DNA of 52,526 nucleotides from Bacteroidales bacterium. Lineage in GTDB: Bacteria; Bacteroidota; Bacteroidia; Bacteroidales; UBA932. The position numbers and the translations under genes were made by a program. Location: positions 1-52,526 of the forward strand of contig JAFZWC010000043.1 of NCBI GenBank assembly GCA_017617475.1, read 5' to 3'. The notes under the pieces are model-generated. The model had not been told where the DNA came from. It did no database searches and worked only from the letters and a program-made list of their open reading frames with translations. Positions 33,391 through 40,930 of this stretch are shown here, one piece after another. The number at the start of each line of letters is the position of its first letter. Position 1 is the stretch's first letter.

Positions 33391-34287
33391 TTAGTCCTCC
33401 ATAATTACGCGTCCGTCACTCTTTCCGTCCAGCACAATGCCGGCCTTCTCGCAGGAAGTGACATAGTCCAGCATCACATCCTTCAGGAGCACGTGCGTGA
33501 GGGTCACCTTGTCGGCCAGGGCACCCAGGCGGATGCCGTCACCGCCGTCCAGCAGGAAATCCAGGCTGGTAATGTTATAGACCTTATTGGGGTCGATGGG
33601 TTTGCCCCCCACCTCAGCCGATACCAGCTTGTGGTCTTTGACCAGGATCTTGGCACCGGACGTAGCTTGGAAAGCCTTGGTGCCGGCAAGCTGCTCAAAC
33701 AACTGGGTAAGTGCCGATCCCTTCATCTTCACCAGGCAGATGTAGTTCTTGAAGGGGAACATGGCGTTGATGTCTTCCAGCGTCACGGCGCCCTCCGGCA
33801 GCGGGGTACGGATGCCGCCGAAGTTGATGATGGCGAAATCCATGGGCATCTTGAAATGCTTGGCGCCGAAGCTGCGCATGGCATCGGCCACCATATTGCC
33901 CAGCGGAAGGTCCGGATTGTCGCGGTCGTCCATGAGCATGGAGGCACTGTGGCCGACGACCACCTTCAGGGGAGCCAGTTTGGTCTGGGCATCCATCATC
34001 ACCTGGGCCACGGTAGGTACCGGGCTGTCTTCGGCAAAGCGGACGCCGTTGGGGGCCACATAACCTTCGTCGTCAAATACGCCCAGGGCCTCGTTCACGT
34101 TTTCCAGGGTAACGTTCTGCCGGCCGGTACGGTGTCCGTCCATGGACACACGCTTCCACTCGAAGACGGGTTCCTTGGGTTTCATCGCCTGGGTGGATGC
34201 CACCAAAGCGCCCACCAGAATAAGCGCCCAGGCCAGATACCAGACGTTCGAATTCTTCTTCTTTACTTCATTCTCAGCCATTTCCAA
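33391..34287 (-). CDS. 5'-nucleotidase C-terminal domain protein (partner of the split enzyme)
   Basis: A 298-residue protein with a membrane anchor (about 16-34, VWYLAWALILVGALVASTQ) and the 5'-nucleotidase C-terminal fold that normally binds the nucleoside: PLGNMVADAMRSFGA (near 127-141), FAIINFGGIRTPLPEGAVTL (near 151-170), MFPFKNYICLVKMKG and SLDFLLDGGDG (near 245-255). It contains no metallophosphatase residues; those are in the next gene. The start overlaps the ABC permease gene by 25 nt (19 nt if the second Met is used), so it is coupled to it. Confidence 0.88.
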   Translation of the reverse strand: MEMAENEVKKKNSNVWYLAWALILVGALVASTQAMKPKEPVFEWKRVSMDGHRTGRQNVTLENVNEALGVFDDEGYVAPNGVRFAEDSPVPTVAQVMMDAQTKLAPLKVVVGHSASMLMDDRDNPDLPLGNMVADAMRSFGAKHFKMPMDFAIINFGGIRTPLPEGAVTLEDINAMFPFKNYICLVKMKGSALTQLFEQLAGTKAFQATSGAKILVKDHKLVSAEVGGKPIDPNKVYNITSLDFLLDGGDGIRLGALADKVTLTHVLLKDVMLDYVTSCEKAGIVLDGKSDGRVIMED

Positions 34288-35672
34288 AGGTCTTTAAAAG
34301 TTGATTTCTTGCCATACATAAGAATGCCCACCTTGTATATCTTGGCCGATGCCCAGGCACAGGCCACAAAGGTGGCCACCAGCAACACGATGGACAGCAC
34401 CAGCTCCCAAGTAGCCACGCCGAAGGGGATGCGGGCCAACATCACAATGGGCGAAGTAAGGGGAATCATGGAACCCCAGAACACAATGGCACTGTCGGGA
34501 GCCTTGAAGGCATACAGGGCAATGAAGAAGCCAATCATAAGAGGGATGGTCACCGGCAGCTGCAGCTGGGAAGCCTCGCCTTCGTTTTCCACGGCCGATC
34601 CTATGGCGGCAAAGAGCGACGCATACAGCAAATAGCCAAAGATGAAGAAGAAGAGGAAAGCTATGCCGATTTCTCCCAGATTGATGTTGCCGATGGTGCT
34701 CATGATCACCTCCATGCCGGAAGGTTCGCCGGCGGCCACGGCAGTGGTGTCGGAAGCGGCAGTGAGGACGTTACCCAGGTCCAGATCGCCGGGATGCAGG
34801 CCCTCGGGGCCAGCCATCTGCTGCATCATCTCGGTAGTGGAATCGTCCCCCATCATTCCCATAATCTTGTCCCTGCCGATGATGCCCATGGCCACGCCCA
34901 GGAGCATACCCGTGAGCAGGATCCACAGCAGGAACTGCGTAAGGGCCACCAGGGCCACGCCGATGATTTTGCCGAACATCAGTTCCGTTGCCTTCACGGA
35001 AGACATGAGGACCTCCACCACGCGGGAACTCTTTTCTTCAATCACCGAGCTCATCACCATACCGCAGAAGAGGGCGATGAACATATAGATGGCAATGCCC
35101 AGAATCATGGAAAGGGCCATGTAGATGCCGCTCTCGGAGATGCTCTCCTTGCCGGCCTCGTCAATGGTGTAGGTGTGCAGTTTCACATTGGACTTCACAC
35201 CCGCCATAATCTCTTCCAGGTTCTCGATGCCGTAGGAATCAATTCTGTAGGCCTCAACCGCGTCGTTGATGCGGCTTTCAATCATGCTGCCCGTATCCAT
35301 GCCCATGGGCTTCTCGGAGTAGCAGTCGGCCTGGACGGTGCGGTTCTCGGTATCCAGTTCGGAGATGGTGAGGAGGATATCCACGCCGGCACCGGCGAAA
35401 TCGGCCTTTACTTCTTCGGCCGATTTATCGGCCCCCAAATCCACGAAGTGGGTGACGTCGTTGTCCGTGAGGAAGGGCATCACAATGCCGGAACGGTCTA
35501 TTACACCCACCTGTTTGGCCTCTTCCTTGGTGGTCATCATGATCACAGAGGGAAGGATGCAGATGGCTGCGAAGAAGATAGGAGCCAGGAAGGTAATGAG
35601 AAGGAAACTCTTCTTTTTGACTTTATTCAGGTATTCACGCTGAATAACAATGCCCATTTTCTTAATATTCAT
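34263..35672 (-). CDS. ABC-2 type exporter permease (NatB-like)
   Basis: A 469-residue inner-membrane subunit. It has a first helix near residues 20-46 (KKSFLLITFLAPIFFAAICI), a large extracytoplasmic region (about 50-185), then five or six helices (MALSMILGIAIYMFIALFCG and others) with EEKSSRVVEVLMSSVKATEL, the cytoplasmic coupling motif of the NatB family, near 211-230. An unusual hydrophilic Met/Gly/Asp-rich loop (GRDKIMGMMGDDSTTEMMQQ, near 268-287) interrupts the helical part. It starts 2 nt after the ATPase gene. The cargo is unknown; NatAB relatives export sodium. Confidence 0.9.
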   Translation of the reverse strand: MNIKKMGIVIQREYLNKVKKKSFLLITFLAPIFFAAICILPSVIMMTTKEEAKQVGVIDRSGIVMPFLTDNDVTHFVDLGADKSAEEVKADFAGAGVDILLTISELDTENRTVQADCYSEKPMGMDTGSMIESRINDAVEAYRIDSYGIENLEEIMAGVKSNVKLHTYTIDEAGKESISESGIYMALSMILGIAIYMFIALFCGMVMSSVIEEKSSRVVEVLMSSVKATELMFGKIIGVALVALTQFLLWILLTGMLLGVAMGIIGRDKIMGMMGDDSTTEMMQQMAGPEGLHPGDLDLGNVLTAASDTTAVAAGEPSGMEVIMSTIGNINLGEIGIAFLFFFIFGYLLYASLFAAIGSAVENEGEASQLQLPVTIPLMIGFFIALYAFKAPDSAIVFWGSMIPLTSPIVMLARIPFGVATWELVLSIVLLVATFVACAWASAKIYKVGILMYGKKSTFKDLWKWLRMK

Positions 35673-35674
35673 AG

Positions 35675-36529
35675 CTATGCCTCCTCCGTTACCAATTTAA
35701 TAAAGATGTCGTTCATACGGGGAATCACTTCCTTGAAGGAATTGATGGTCACACCCTGGTTAATGAGCTCCAGGAGCTTGGCGTTAACGTCGGGGCGGGC
35801 CACCACCAGGTTCTTGCGGTCCAGGGTAGCGTCCGTGTACTCGATTTCCACATTGTCCTGGCCGTGCTGGCGACGGATTTCGTCCGTACCGCCGCACACC
35901 ACCAGCTTACCCTTGTTGATGAGGGCGATGTTCTCGCACAGGGCCTCGACGGATTCCATGTTGTGGGTGGAAAGGATGATGGTGGCACCCTCGTCCTTCA
36001 GGCGCAGGATTTCCTTGCGGATAAGTTCCGCATTCACGGGGTCGAAGCCGCTGAAGGGTTCGTCCAGGATCATCAGTGCGGGCTTGTGCACCACCGTAGT
36101 GATGAACTGGACCTTCTGGGCCATACCCTTGGAGAGTTCCTCCACCTTCTTGTTCCACCAGTCCTGAATCTCGAAGCGGACGAACCACTTCTTCAGTTCC
36201 ACGGCGGCGTCACGGGCGCTCATGCCCTTGAGCTGGGCCAGGTACATGGCCTGGTCGCCCACCTTCATCTTGCGGTACAGACCGCGTTCCTCGGGAAGGT
36301 AGCCGATGTGGGATACGTCCTCTTCCGTGATGGGATGTCCCTGGAAGTAAACCTCACCGCCGGTGGCGATGGTAATGCGGTTGATGATGCGGATAAGGGT
36401 GGATTTACCCGCACCGTTAGGTCCCAGCAGGCCGAAGATCTTGCCTTCGGGGATTTCCAGCGACACATTGTCCAGTGCCACCTTGGGGCCAAAGTGCTTT
36501 GTTACGTTCTTAACTTCAATAATAGCCAT
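35675..36529 (-). CDS. ABC transporter ATP-binding protein (NatA-like)
   Basis: A 284-residue ATPase subunit of the exporter. Walker A GLLGPNGAGKSTLIRIINR (near 33-51), signature motif VEELSKGMAQKVQFITTVVH (near 132-151), Walker B ALMILDEPFSGFDPVNAELI (near 154-173) and switch His in ILSTHNMES. The C-terminal 70 residues are the extension common in this subfamily. It is the first gene of a four-gene unit with the permease and the split nucleotidase. Confidence 0.94.
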   Translation of the reverse strand: MAIIEVKNVTKHFGPKVALDNVSLEIPEGKIFGLLGPNGAGKSTLIRIINRITIATGGEVYFQGHPITEEDVSHIGYLPEERGLYRKMKVGDQAMYLAQLKGMSARDAAVELKKWFVRFEIQDWWNKKVEELSKGMAQKVQFITTVVHKPALMILDEPFSGFDPVNAELIRKEILRLKDEGATIILSTHNMESVEALCENIALINKGKLVVCGGTDEIRRQHGQDNVEIEYTDATLDRKNLVVARPDVNAKLLELINQGVTINSFKEVIPRMNDIFIKLVTEEA

Positions 36530-36542
36530 TGCTTTTAGTATG

Positions 36543-36611
36543 GAGATTCTTCGCTTTGCTCAGAATGACAAAACCATTGTCATTCTGAACCCCGCAGGGG
36601 TGAAGAATCTG
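36543..36611. repeat. GAATGACA-family palindrome, full intergenic copy
   Basis: GAGATTCTTCGCTTTGCTCA then GAATGACA, a short centre ACCAT, then TGTCATTCTGAACCCCGCAG and GGGTGAAGAATCT. It lies in the 131-bp gap between holA and the ABC ATPase gene; the remaining bases are AT-rich with no clear promoter. Confidence 0.75.
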
Positions 36612-36660
36612 TTATTTGATGCAAATATAATAATCTTTTATTGAAAAACAATAATATTTC

Positions 36661-37701
36661 TTAAATATTCAATAATTTTGTAACGAGTTCCGTGAAAAGA
36701 TCGGCCGGAGTGGCTTCTCCGGCATCCCCTCCCTTTCCCTTATAGTCATATTCTGCCAATAGTGAAACTGCAGCCATGGCCTGTTTCAGGGAATAATTGC
36801 GCACCGCCGCATCGTATTCTTTGAGGAAATACGGATTCACACCCAGGACGCGGGCGGCGTCGCCCGGCGAGGGCCGTGTGGGCAACAGGGCGTGATACTT
36901 GAGGATACGGCTGTAATGCGTAAACAGGGGCGCCACCACCATGGGCAAAGCAAAACGCGGAGTCTGGCCAATATGGGCCGATATCTTAAGCGCCTGCGCC
37001 GCCTGCCGATAACTCAGGCACTTGGTGAGCTCAAACACGCTGAACTGGCGGCTTACGCCCACGTTCTTCTCGATATCCTCCACCGTCACTTCCTTCACCC
37101 CCTCGGGAAGGTTCTTAAGCAGTTTGTCCGTCTCTACGGCAATCTTGCCCAGGTCGGTGCCGGAACTCTCGGCCAGCAGCTGGGCCGCTTCCGGATGAAT
37201 CCTGAGCCCCCTGCCCTCGTAATAGGATGCAATCCACTGGGGCATCTCGTAGTCCCTGAGCGCGGGCGATTCCACAATCACGCCCGTCTTAAGCACCGTC
37301 TTGTACAGCGCGCGGCGCTTGTCGGCCGATGCGCCATGCATCAGAATCACCAGCACTGTGCTGTCCAGCGGCTGCTGACAATACACGGCCAGTTCTTCCA
37401 GCGACTTCATCTGCTGGGCTTCCTTCACCACCACCAGTTGCCTTTCAGCCATCATGGGGAAGCGGCGGGCGGCGGTAATCACCGTCTCGGCGGTAACGTC
37501 GGCCCCGTAACAGATGGTCTCGTTAAAGTCTTTTTCCCATTCCTGGAGGCAATTCTCAATGATGGCGTTGCACACCAGTTCCGGGTAATAGGGTTCTTCA
37601 CCCATCAGCAGATATACACACTTGAAGATGCCACGACGGACATCTTCAAGTATGCTTTGGACCTGACGGTCCACCTCGATATAACCTTTCTGTGCGGCCA
37701 C
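36661..37701 (-). CDS. holA: DNA polymerase III subunit delta
   Basis: Clamp-loader subunit that opens the beta sliding clamp. The 346 residues include the delta N-terminal region YLLMGEEPYYPELVCNAIIE (near 31-50, clamp-binding part), RRFPMMAERQLVVVKEAQQM (near 80-99), LDSTVLVILMHG, the SSGTDLGKIAVETDKLL helix (near 185-201) and the C-terminal collar domain. It lies 3 nt after hpf in a run of replication and RNA genes. Confidence 0.9.
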   Translation of the reverse strand: MAAQKGYIEVDRQVQSILEDVRRGIFKCVYLLMGEEPYYPELVCNAIIENCLQEWEKDFNETICYGADVTAETVITAARRFPMMAERQLVVVKEAQQMKSLEELAVYCQQPLDSTVLVILMHGASADKRRALYKTVLKTGVIVESPALRDYEMPQWIASYYEGRGLRIHPEAAQLLAESSGTDLGKIAVETDKLLKNLPEGVKEVTVEDIEKNVGVSRQFSVFELTKCLSYRQAAQALKISAHIGQTPRFALPMVVAPLFTHYSRILKYHALLPTRPSPGDAARVLGVNPYFLKEYDAAVRNYSLKQAMAAVSLLAEYDYKGKGGDAGEATPADLFTELVTKLLNI

Positions 37702-37704
37702 CGG

Positions 37705-37995
37705 TTATTTGGCGAACTTCTTCTCCTTGGCGCGGACGATTCTCTCTTTCAGGACGTCTGCGGCCTCGGTGACAGCCTCTTCAAACGTGCGGGCGTTGCG
37801 CTCGATAATGAGGTCTTCTCCGGGGATGCGGGTCTGAAGCTTGACGCTCTTGTTTTCGGCGTCCGGGAGGAGACTGAGGGTGACATCGATATCACCCATG
37901 TTGTCGAAGAACTTCTCTACTTTTCCTACTTTCTTCTCAATGAAGTCCAGCAGCTTCTCGTCTGCGTTGAACTTGAGGGACTTAACATTAATCAT
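37705..37995 (-). CDS. hpf: Ribosome hibernation promoting factor (short HPF/RaiA)
   Basis: A 96-residue protein that binds the decoding centre and protects idle ribosomes. It follows the HPF/RaiA fold: MINVKSLKFNADEKLLDFIE, ID.TLSL..DAENKSVKLQTRI, a basic surface, and the last helix with EAVTEAADVLKERIVRAKEK. It has only the N-terminal HPF domain without the long-form dimerisation tail. Its start overlaps the xerD-like gene stop by 8 nt. Confidence 0.9.
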   Translation of the reverse strand: MINVKSLKFNADEKLLDFIEKKVGKVEKFFDNMGDIDVTLSLLPDAENKSVKLQTRIPGEDLIIERNARTFEEAVTEAADVLKERIVRAKEKKFAK

Positions 37996-38956
37996 GTCTG
38001 TCTTCGTTTTTTGCCCGGGGATGGGCGTTCATGTATTGTGACTTGAGCCTTTCGATGGAGTTGTGGGTGTACACCTCGGTGGCTGCGAGGCTGGAGTGGC
38101 CCAGCATCTCTTTGATGGCGTTCAGGTCTGCTCCTTCGTCCAACAAGGCGGTTGCCAGCGAATGCCTGAGCACGTGGGGGGATTTCCTCCCGGTGATGCC
38201 ATAGCCGTCCAGCTCCGTTTTCACTGCCCGGTCCACAAACTCCGGATACAGGGGTTTTCCCTTTTCCGTAGTGAGGAGGGGGCTTTCCGGCGTACCATCC
38301 CCTACCATCGATCTAGCTGCTTGTAAATATAGTGAAATTTCTTCAAGTACGGAAGGGATGAGGGGAATTTCTCGCATTTTATCTCCCTTGCCGCGTACGC
38401 GCAGGGTCTGCCTGCCCCGGTCCAGCTGGCTGCGTTTCAGGCCGATCAGTTCGGCCCTCCGGATACCCGTCGCATATAACAGACTTATAATAAGCCGTCT
38501 GAGCCGACGGTTATAAAGTTCGGAGGCCAGCTTGTCGCCCGGTTTCAGGCTCAGCAGGATGGCCAGCTCCTCCTCCCCCGCCGCATGGGCCGATGCCGCC
38601 AGGTACTCCTCCATGGACTTCTCCGTATAATACTCCGGAAGCCGCTTCTCCATCTTGGGCCGCTTGATACCCCGCACCGGATTGGCCTTGATAACACCTT
38701 CTTTAATAAGGTAATTGCAGTATCCGCTGAGGGCGCTCATGTGCAGATGTACCGTCCGCGGCTTAAGTCCCCGCTCCATCAGATGCGCCTCATACTCCCG
38801 AAGCCGGGAAGGGATGAGATTCTCTGTCATTCCGAGCGAAGTCGAGGAATCTCCTGCCCAAAGGGCAAAGTCATTCAACGCATCGGCATACAACTGCTGT
38901 GTCCGGGGAGAATACCGCCGGACGTCACGGATGTAGGCTATGTACTTCTCAATCAT
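37988..38956 (-). CDS. Tyrosine recombinase, XerC/XerD-like
   Basis: Site-specific recombinase of the dimer-resolution type, 322 residues from MIEKYIAYIRDVRRYSPRTQ. A longer frame upstream would read repeat sequence and overlap cca, so 38956 is preferred. It has a SAM-like N-terminal core-binding domain (LREYEAHLMERGLKPRTVHL), then catalytic residues: Arg in YATGIRRAELIGLKRSQLD, His-x-x-Arg in SPHVLRHSLATALLDEGA, His in LGHSSLAATEVYTH, and Tyr in VYTH. Residues about 35-50 (DSSTSLGMTENLIPS) are encoded by a palindromic repeat arm and are absent from usual Xer proteins. Context (cca, hpf, holA) is housekeeping, not phage. Confidence 0.9.
   Translation of the reverse strand: MIEKYIAYIRDVRRYSPRTQQLYADALNDFALWAGDSSTSLGMTENLIPSRLREYEAHLMERGLKPRTVHLHMSALSGYCNYLIKEGVIKANPVRGIKRPKMEKRLPEYYTEKSMEEYLAASAHAAGEEELAILLSLKPGDKLASELYNRRLRRLIISLLYATGIRRAELIGLKRSQLDRGRQTLRVRGKGDKMREIPLIPSVLEEISLYLQAARSMVGDGTPESPLLTTEKGKPLYPEFVDRAVKTELDGYGITGRKSPHVLRHSLATALLDEGADLNAIKEMLGHSSLAATEVYTHNSIERLKSQYMNAHPRAKNEDRHD
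38816..38854. repeat. GAATGACA-family copy in frame inside the recombinase gene
   Basis: GAGATTCTCTGTCATTCCGA then GCGAAGTCGAGGAATCTC. On the coding strand it gives DSSTSLGMTENLI in the N-terminal domain. Confidence 0.75.
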
Positions 38957-40442
38957 CAGATTTCTCGACTCCGCTCGAAATGACAAGCCCCATTTCGGCC
39001 GCCTTCTCACGCATGTATGCATCGGCCGCCTCGAAGGTGTAGGGAATCTTTCCGTCCAGGACGGCATCCTTCACCATTTCCTTGAGCTGGCCTATGGTGT
39101 TGCAGGGCTCCAGGCCGAAGACTTCCATGATATAGTCGCCTGTAATGGGGTTCTTCCAGTTGCGGATCTCGTCCTTTGCCTCCACCTCGGCCATCTTCTC
39201 CTTCACCAGTTCGAAGTTCCGCCGAAGTTTGGCCACCTTTGCGGGGTTCTTGGAGGTGATGTCGGCGTTGCACAGCAGCATGAGGTCGTCTATGTCCTCC
39301 CCGGCGTCGAAGAGCAGGCGACGCACCGCGCTGTCGGTGACTTCGTCGTCCACCAGGGCAATGGGCCGCAGGTGCAGGCCGACCAGCTTCTGAACGTATT
39401 TCATCTTCTCGTTCAGGGGCATCTTGAGCTTCTGGAAAATCTCCGGGACCATGCGGGCGCCCACCACCTCGTGGCCGTGGAAGGTAAAGCCCTGGCCGGG
39501 CACGAAGCGCTTGGAAACGGGCTTGCCGATATCGTGCAGAAGGGCAGCCCAATGGAGCCAGAGATTGGGCTCTTTTCCCTCCTCTTTTTCAAAGAGAATC
39601 ACATTCTCCAGCACCTGGAGCGTGTGCGTAAAGTTCTCCTTATGTCCCTTACCATCAACCGTTTCCACGCCTTTGAGGCGGCTCAGCTCCGGCAGGAACT
39701 GCTTCAGGAGACCGGTCTCCTCCAGGGTTTCAAAAGCCATGGCGGGATGCTCTGTGAGGAGCATCTTGTTCAGCTCCTCTACTATGCGCTCCTTGCTCAG
39801 GATCTGCATACGGTCGGCCATGACCTTCATAGCATTCAGGCTTTCCGGCACAATGGTGAAGGGATGTTCGTCCGTAGTTAGCCGGGCGGCAAAACGGATG
39901 GCCCTGAGCATGCGCAAAGGGTCGTCGGAATAGGTCTGTTCCGGTGCCAGCGGAGTGCGGATGATGCCCGCCGCCAGGTCTTTGATACCGCCGAAGGGGT
40001 CCACCAGGGCGCCATAATCCTCGGCCTGCAGGGAGAAGGCCATAGCGTTGATGGTGAAGTCCCGGCGAAGCTGATCTTCCTCCAGCGTGCCGTCTTCCAC
40101 AATGGGTTTTCGGGAATCCCGGTTATAACTCTCCTTGCGCGCCCCTACGAACTCCACCTCTATACCATGATACTTGAGCATGGCCGTGCCGAAGTTGCGG
40201 AACACGCTCACCCGCGCGTGGCATTTCTTGCCGATGGCCTCGGCCAGGAGAATTCCGGGACGCACGTCATGCCCGGCCTGACCGGGCATCTCCACCACAA
40301 TGTCTATATCCTTGTTGGGCTTGCCCAGGAAACAGTCCCTCACATACCCGCCAATGACGAACGCCCGCACGCCCAATTCCTTGGCCGTGTCGCTCACCAG
40401 CTTGAACACCGGGTGCTCTAAATATCCTTCCGTAATTGTCAT
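38949..40442 (-). CDS. cca: CCA tRNA nucleotidyltransferase with HD domain
   Basis: Adds or repairs the 3'-CCA of tRNAs. Of 497 residues, the N-terminal polymerase domain has FVIGGYVRDCFLGKPNKDID (near 29-48, the GG and DxD motifs), RRDFTINAMAFSL (near 125-137), DPLRMLRAIRFAARL (near 174-188) and RIVEELNKML; the HD domain is at about 290-400 (LHWAALLHDIGKPVSKRF). Two oddities: residues about 51-62 (MPGQAGHDV) are encoded by a short palindrome inserted beside the DxD strand, and the end (GLVISSGVEKSDD) reads into a repeat arm. It overlaps the gene upstream by 4 nt (ATGA). Confidence 0.95.
   Translation of the reverse strand: MTITEGYLEHPVFKLVSDTAKELGVRAFVIGGYVRDCFLGKPNKDIDIVVEMPGQAGHDVRPGILLAEAIGKKCHARVSVFRNFGTAMLKYHGIEVEFVGARKESYNRDSRKPIVEDGTLEEDQLRRDFTINAMAFSLQAEDYGALVDPFGGIKDLAAGIIRTPLAPEQTYSDDPLRMLRAIRFAARLTTDEHPFTIVPESLNAMKVMADRMQILSKERIVEELNKMLLTEHPAMAFETLEETGLLKQFLPELSRLKGVETVDGKGHKENFTHTLQVLENVILFEKEEGKEPNLWLHWAALLHDIGKPVSKRFVPGQGFTFHGHEVVGARMVPEIFQKLKMPLNEKMKYVQKLVGLHLRPIALVDDEVTDSAVRRLLFDAGEDIDDLMLLCNADITSKNPAKVAKLRRNFELVKEKMAEVEAKDEIRNWKNPITGDYIMEVFGLEPCNTIGQLKEMVKDAVLDGKIPYTFEAADAYMREKAAEMGLVISSGVEKSDD
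38958..38986. repeat. GAATGACA-family half copy at the cca/recombinase junction
   Basis: AGATTTCTCGACTCCGCTCG then AAATGACAAG. It supplies the C-terminal codons of cca and the sequence just upstream of the recombinase start. Confidence 0.65.
40269..40289. repeat. Short palindrome in frame inside cca
   Basis: ATGCCCGG-CCTGA-CCGGGCAT: exact 8-bp arms around a 5-base loop, translated as MPGQAGH. This is a well-known kind of dispersed palindrome (GTCATGCCCGG core) and differs from the GAATGACA family. Confidence 0.65.
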
Positions 40443-40921
40443 TTTTTTCCATTTACAGATTCTTCGCTACGCTCAGAATGACAAGTTTTGTCATCCTGAG
40501 GAGCCAAAGGCGATGAAGGATCTGTCATCTCATTCCACATAGGGGCCTTTTGCATAAACTGCCAGCCGTCGGGGGTACGCTGGAAGAGGAAGGTCTTGGC
40601 GCCGTTGGTAATGCCGATGTATTTGACCTCCAGCTCATTGCAATAGCGGATGGCCTGGTCAATCACTTCCTGGTCCAGTTCCACTTCCGGGCGCTTGCAC
40701 TCTACCAGCATCAGGGGCCGGGCGGTGCGGTCGTACACCACAATATCGGCCCTGTAGTCTTTGGATCCATGGCGGAACGCCACTTCGCTCCCCATCATGT
40801 GCTCCGGCACTTTCATTCCTTCGTGCAGTACCGAGATAAACCACTGACGCACAGCCTCCTCCGGAGTGTTGCGCACACTTTTCTTCCTCAGCGGATCCCA
40901 AATATACTCGTCCTGCACCAT
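40439..40921 (-). CDS. HsdR_N-like (PD-(D/E)xK) nuclease domain protein
   Basis: A 160-residue stand-alone protein resembling the N-terminal nuclease domain of type I restriction HsdR subunits. Visible motif residues are SEVAFRHGSKDYRADIVVYD (Asp near 57) and MLVECKRPEVELDQEVIDQA (E-x-K near 74), matching PD-(D/E)xK. No helicase, HsdM or HsdS gene is near. The last 28 residues (TDPSSPLAPQDDKTCHSERS and beyond) are encoded by a full palindromic repeat, so the native end was probably near NEMTD. It overlaps cca by 4 nt, and homologues of this type commonly sit near holA in Bacteroidales. Confidence 0.82.
   Translation of the reverse strand: MVQDEYIWDPLRKKSVRNTPEEAVRQWFISVLHEGMKVPEHMMGSEVAFRHGSKDYRADIVVYDRTARPLMLVECKRPEVELDQEVIDQAIRYCNELEVKYIGITNGAKTFLFQRTPDGWQFMQKAPMWNEMTDPSSPLAPQDDKTCHSERSEESVNGKK
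40456..40524. repeat. GAATGACA-family palindrome, full copy forming a protein C-terminus
   Basis: CAGATTCTTCGCTACGCTCA then GAATGACA, centre, TGTCATCCTGAGGAGCCAAA and GGCGATGAAGGATCTG. It is 69 bp (23 codons), read in frame as the tail of the HsdR_N-like protein. Confidence 0.8.
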
Positions 40922-40930
40922 GGTCTCCGG

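Noticed and set aside
37988..38956. Prophage or integrative element integrase
   Set aside because: The flanking genes are hpf, holA and cca, with no att-like repeats, tRNA gene or phage genes; a Xer-type role fits better.
13783..40524. CRISPR array
   Set aside because: The repeats are dispersed over 27 kb, imperfect and palindromic, with no regular spacers and no cas genes.
40439..40921. A type I restriction-modification system
   Set aside because: Only an HsdR_N-like nuclease domain is present, without helicase, HsdM or HsdS; the neighbours are housekeeping genes.
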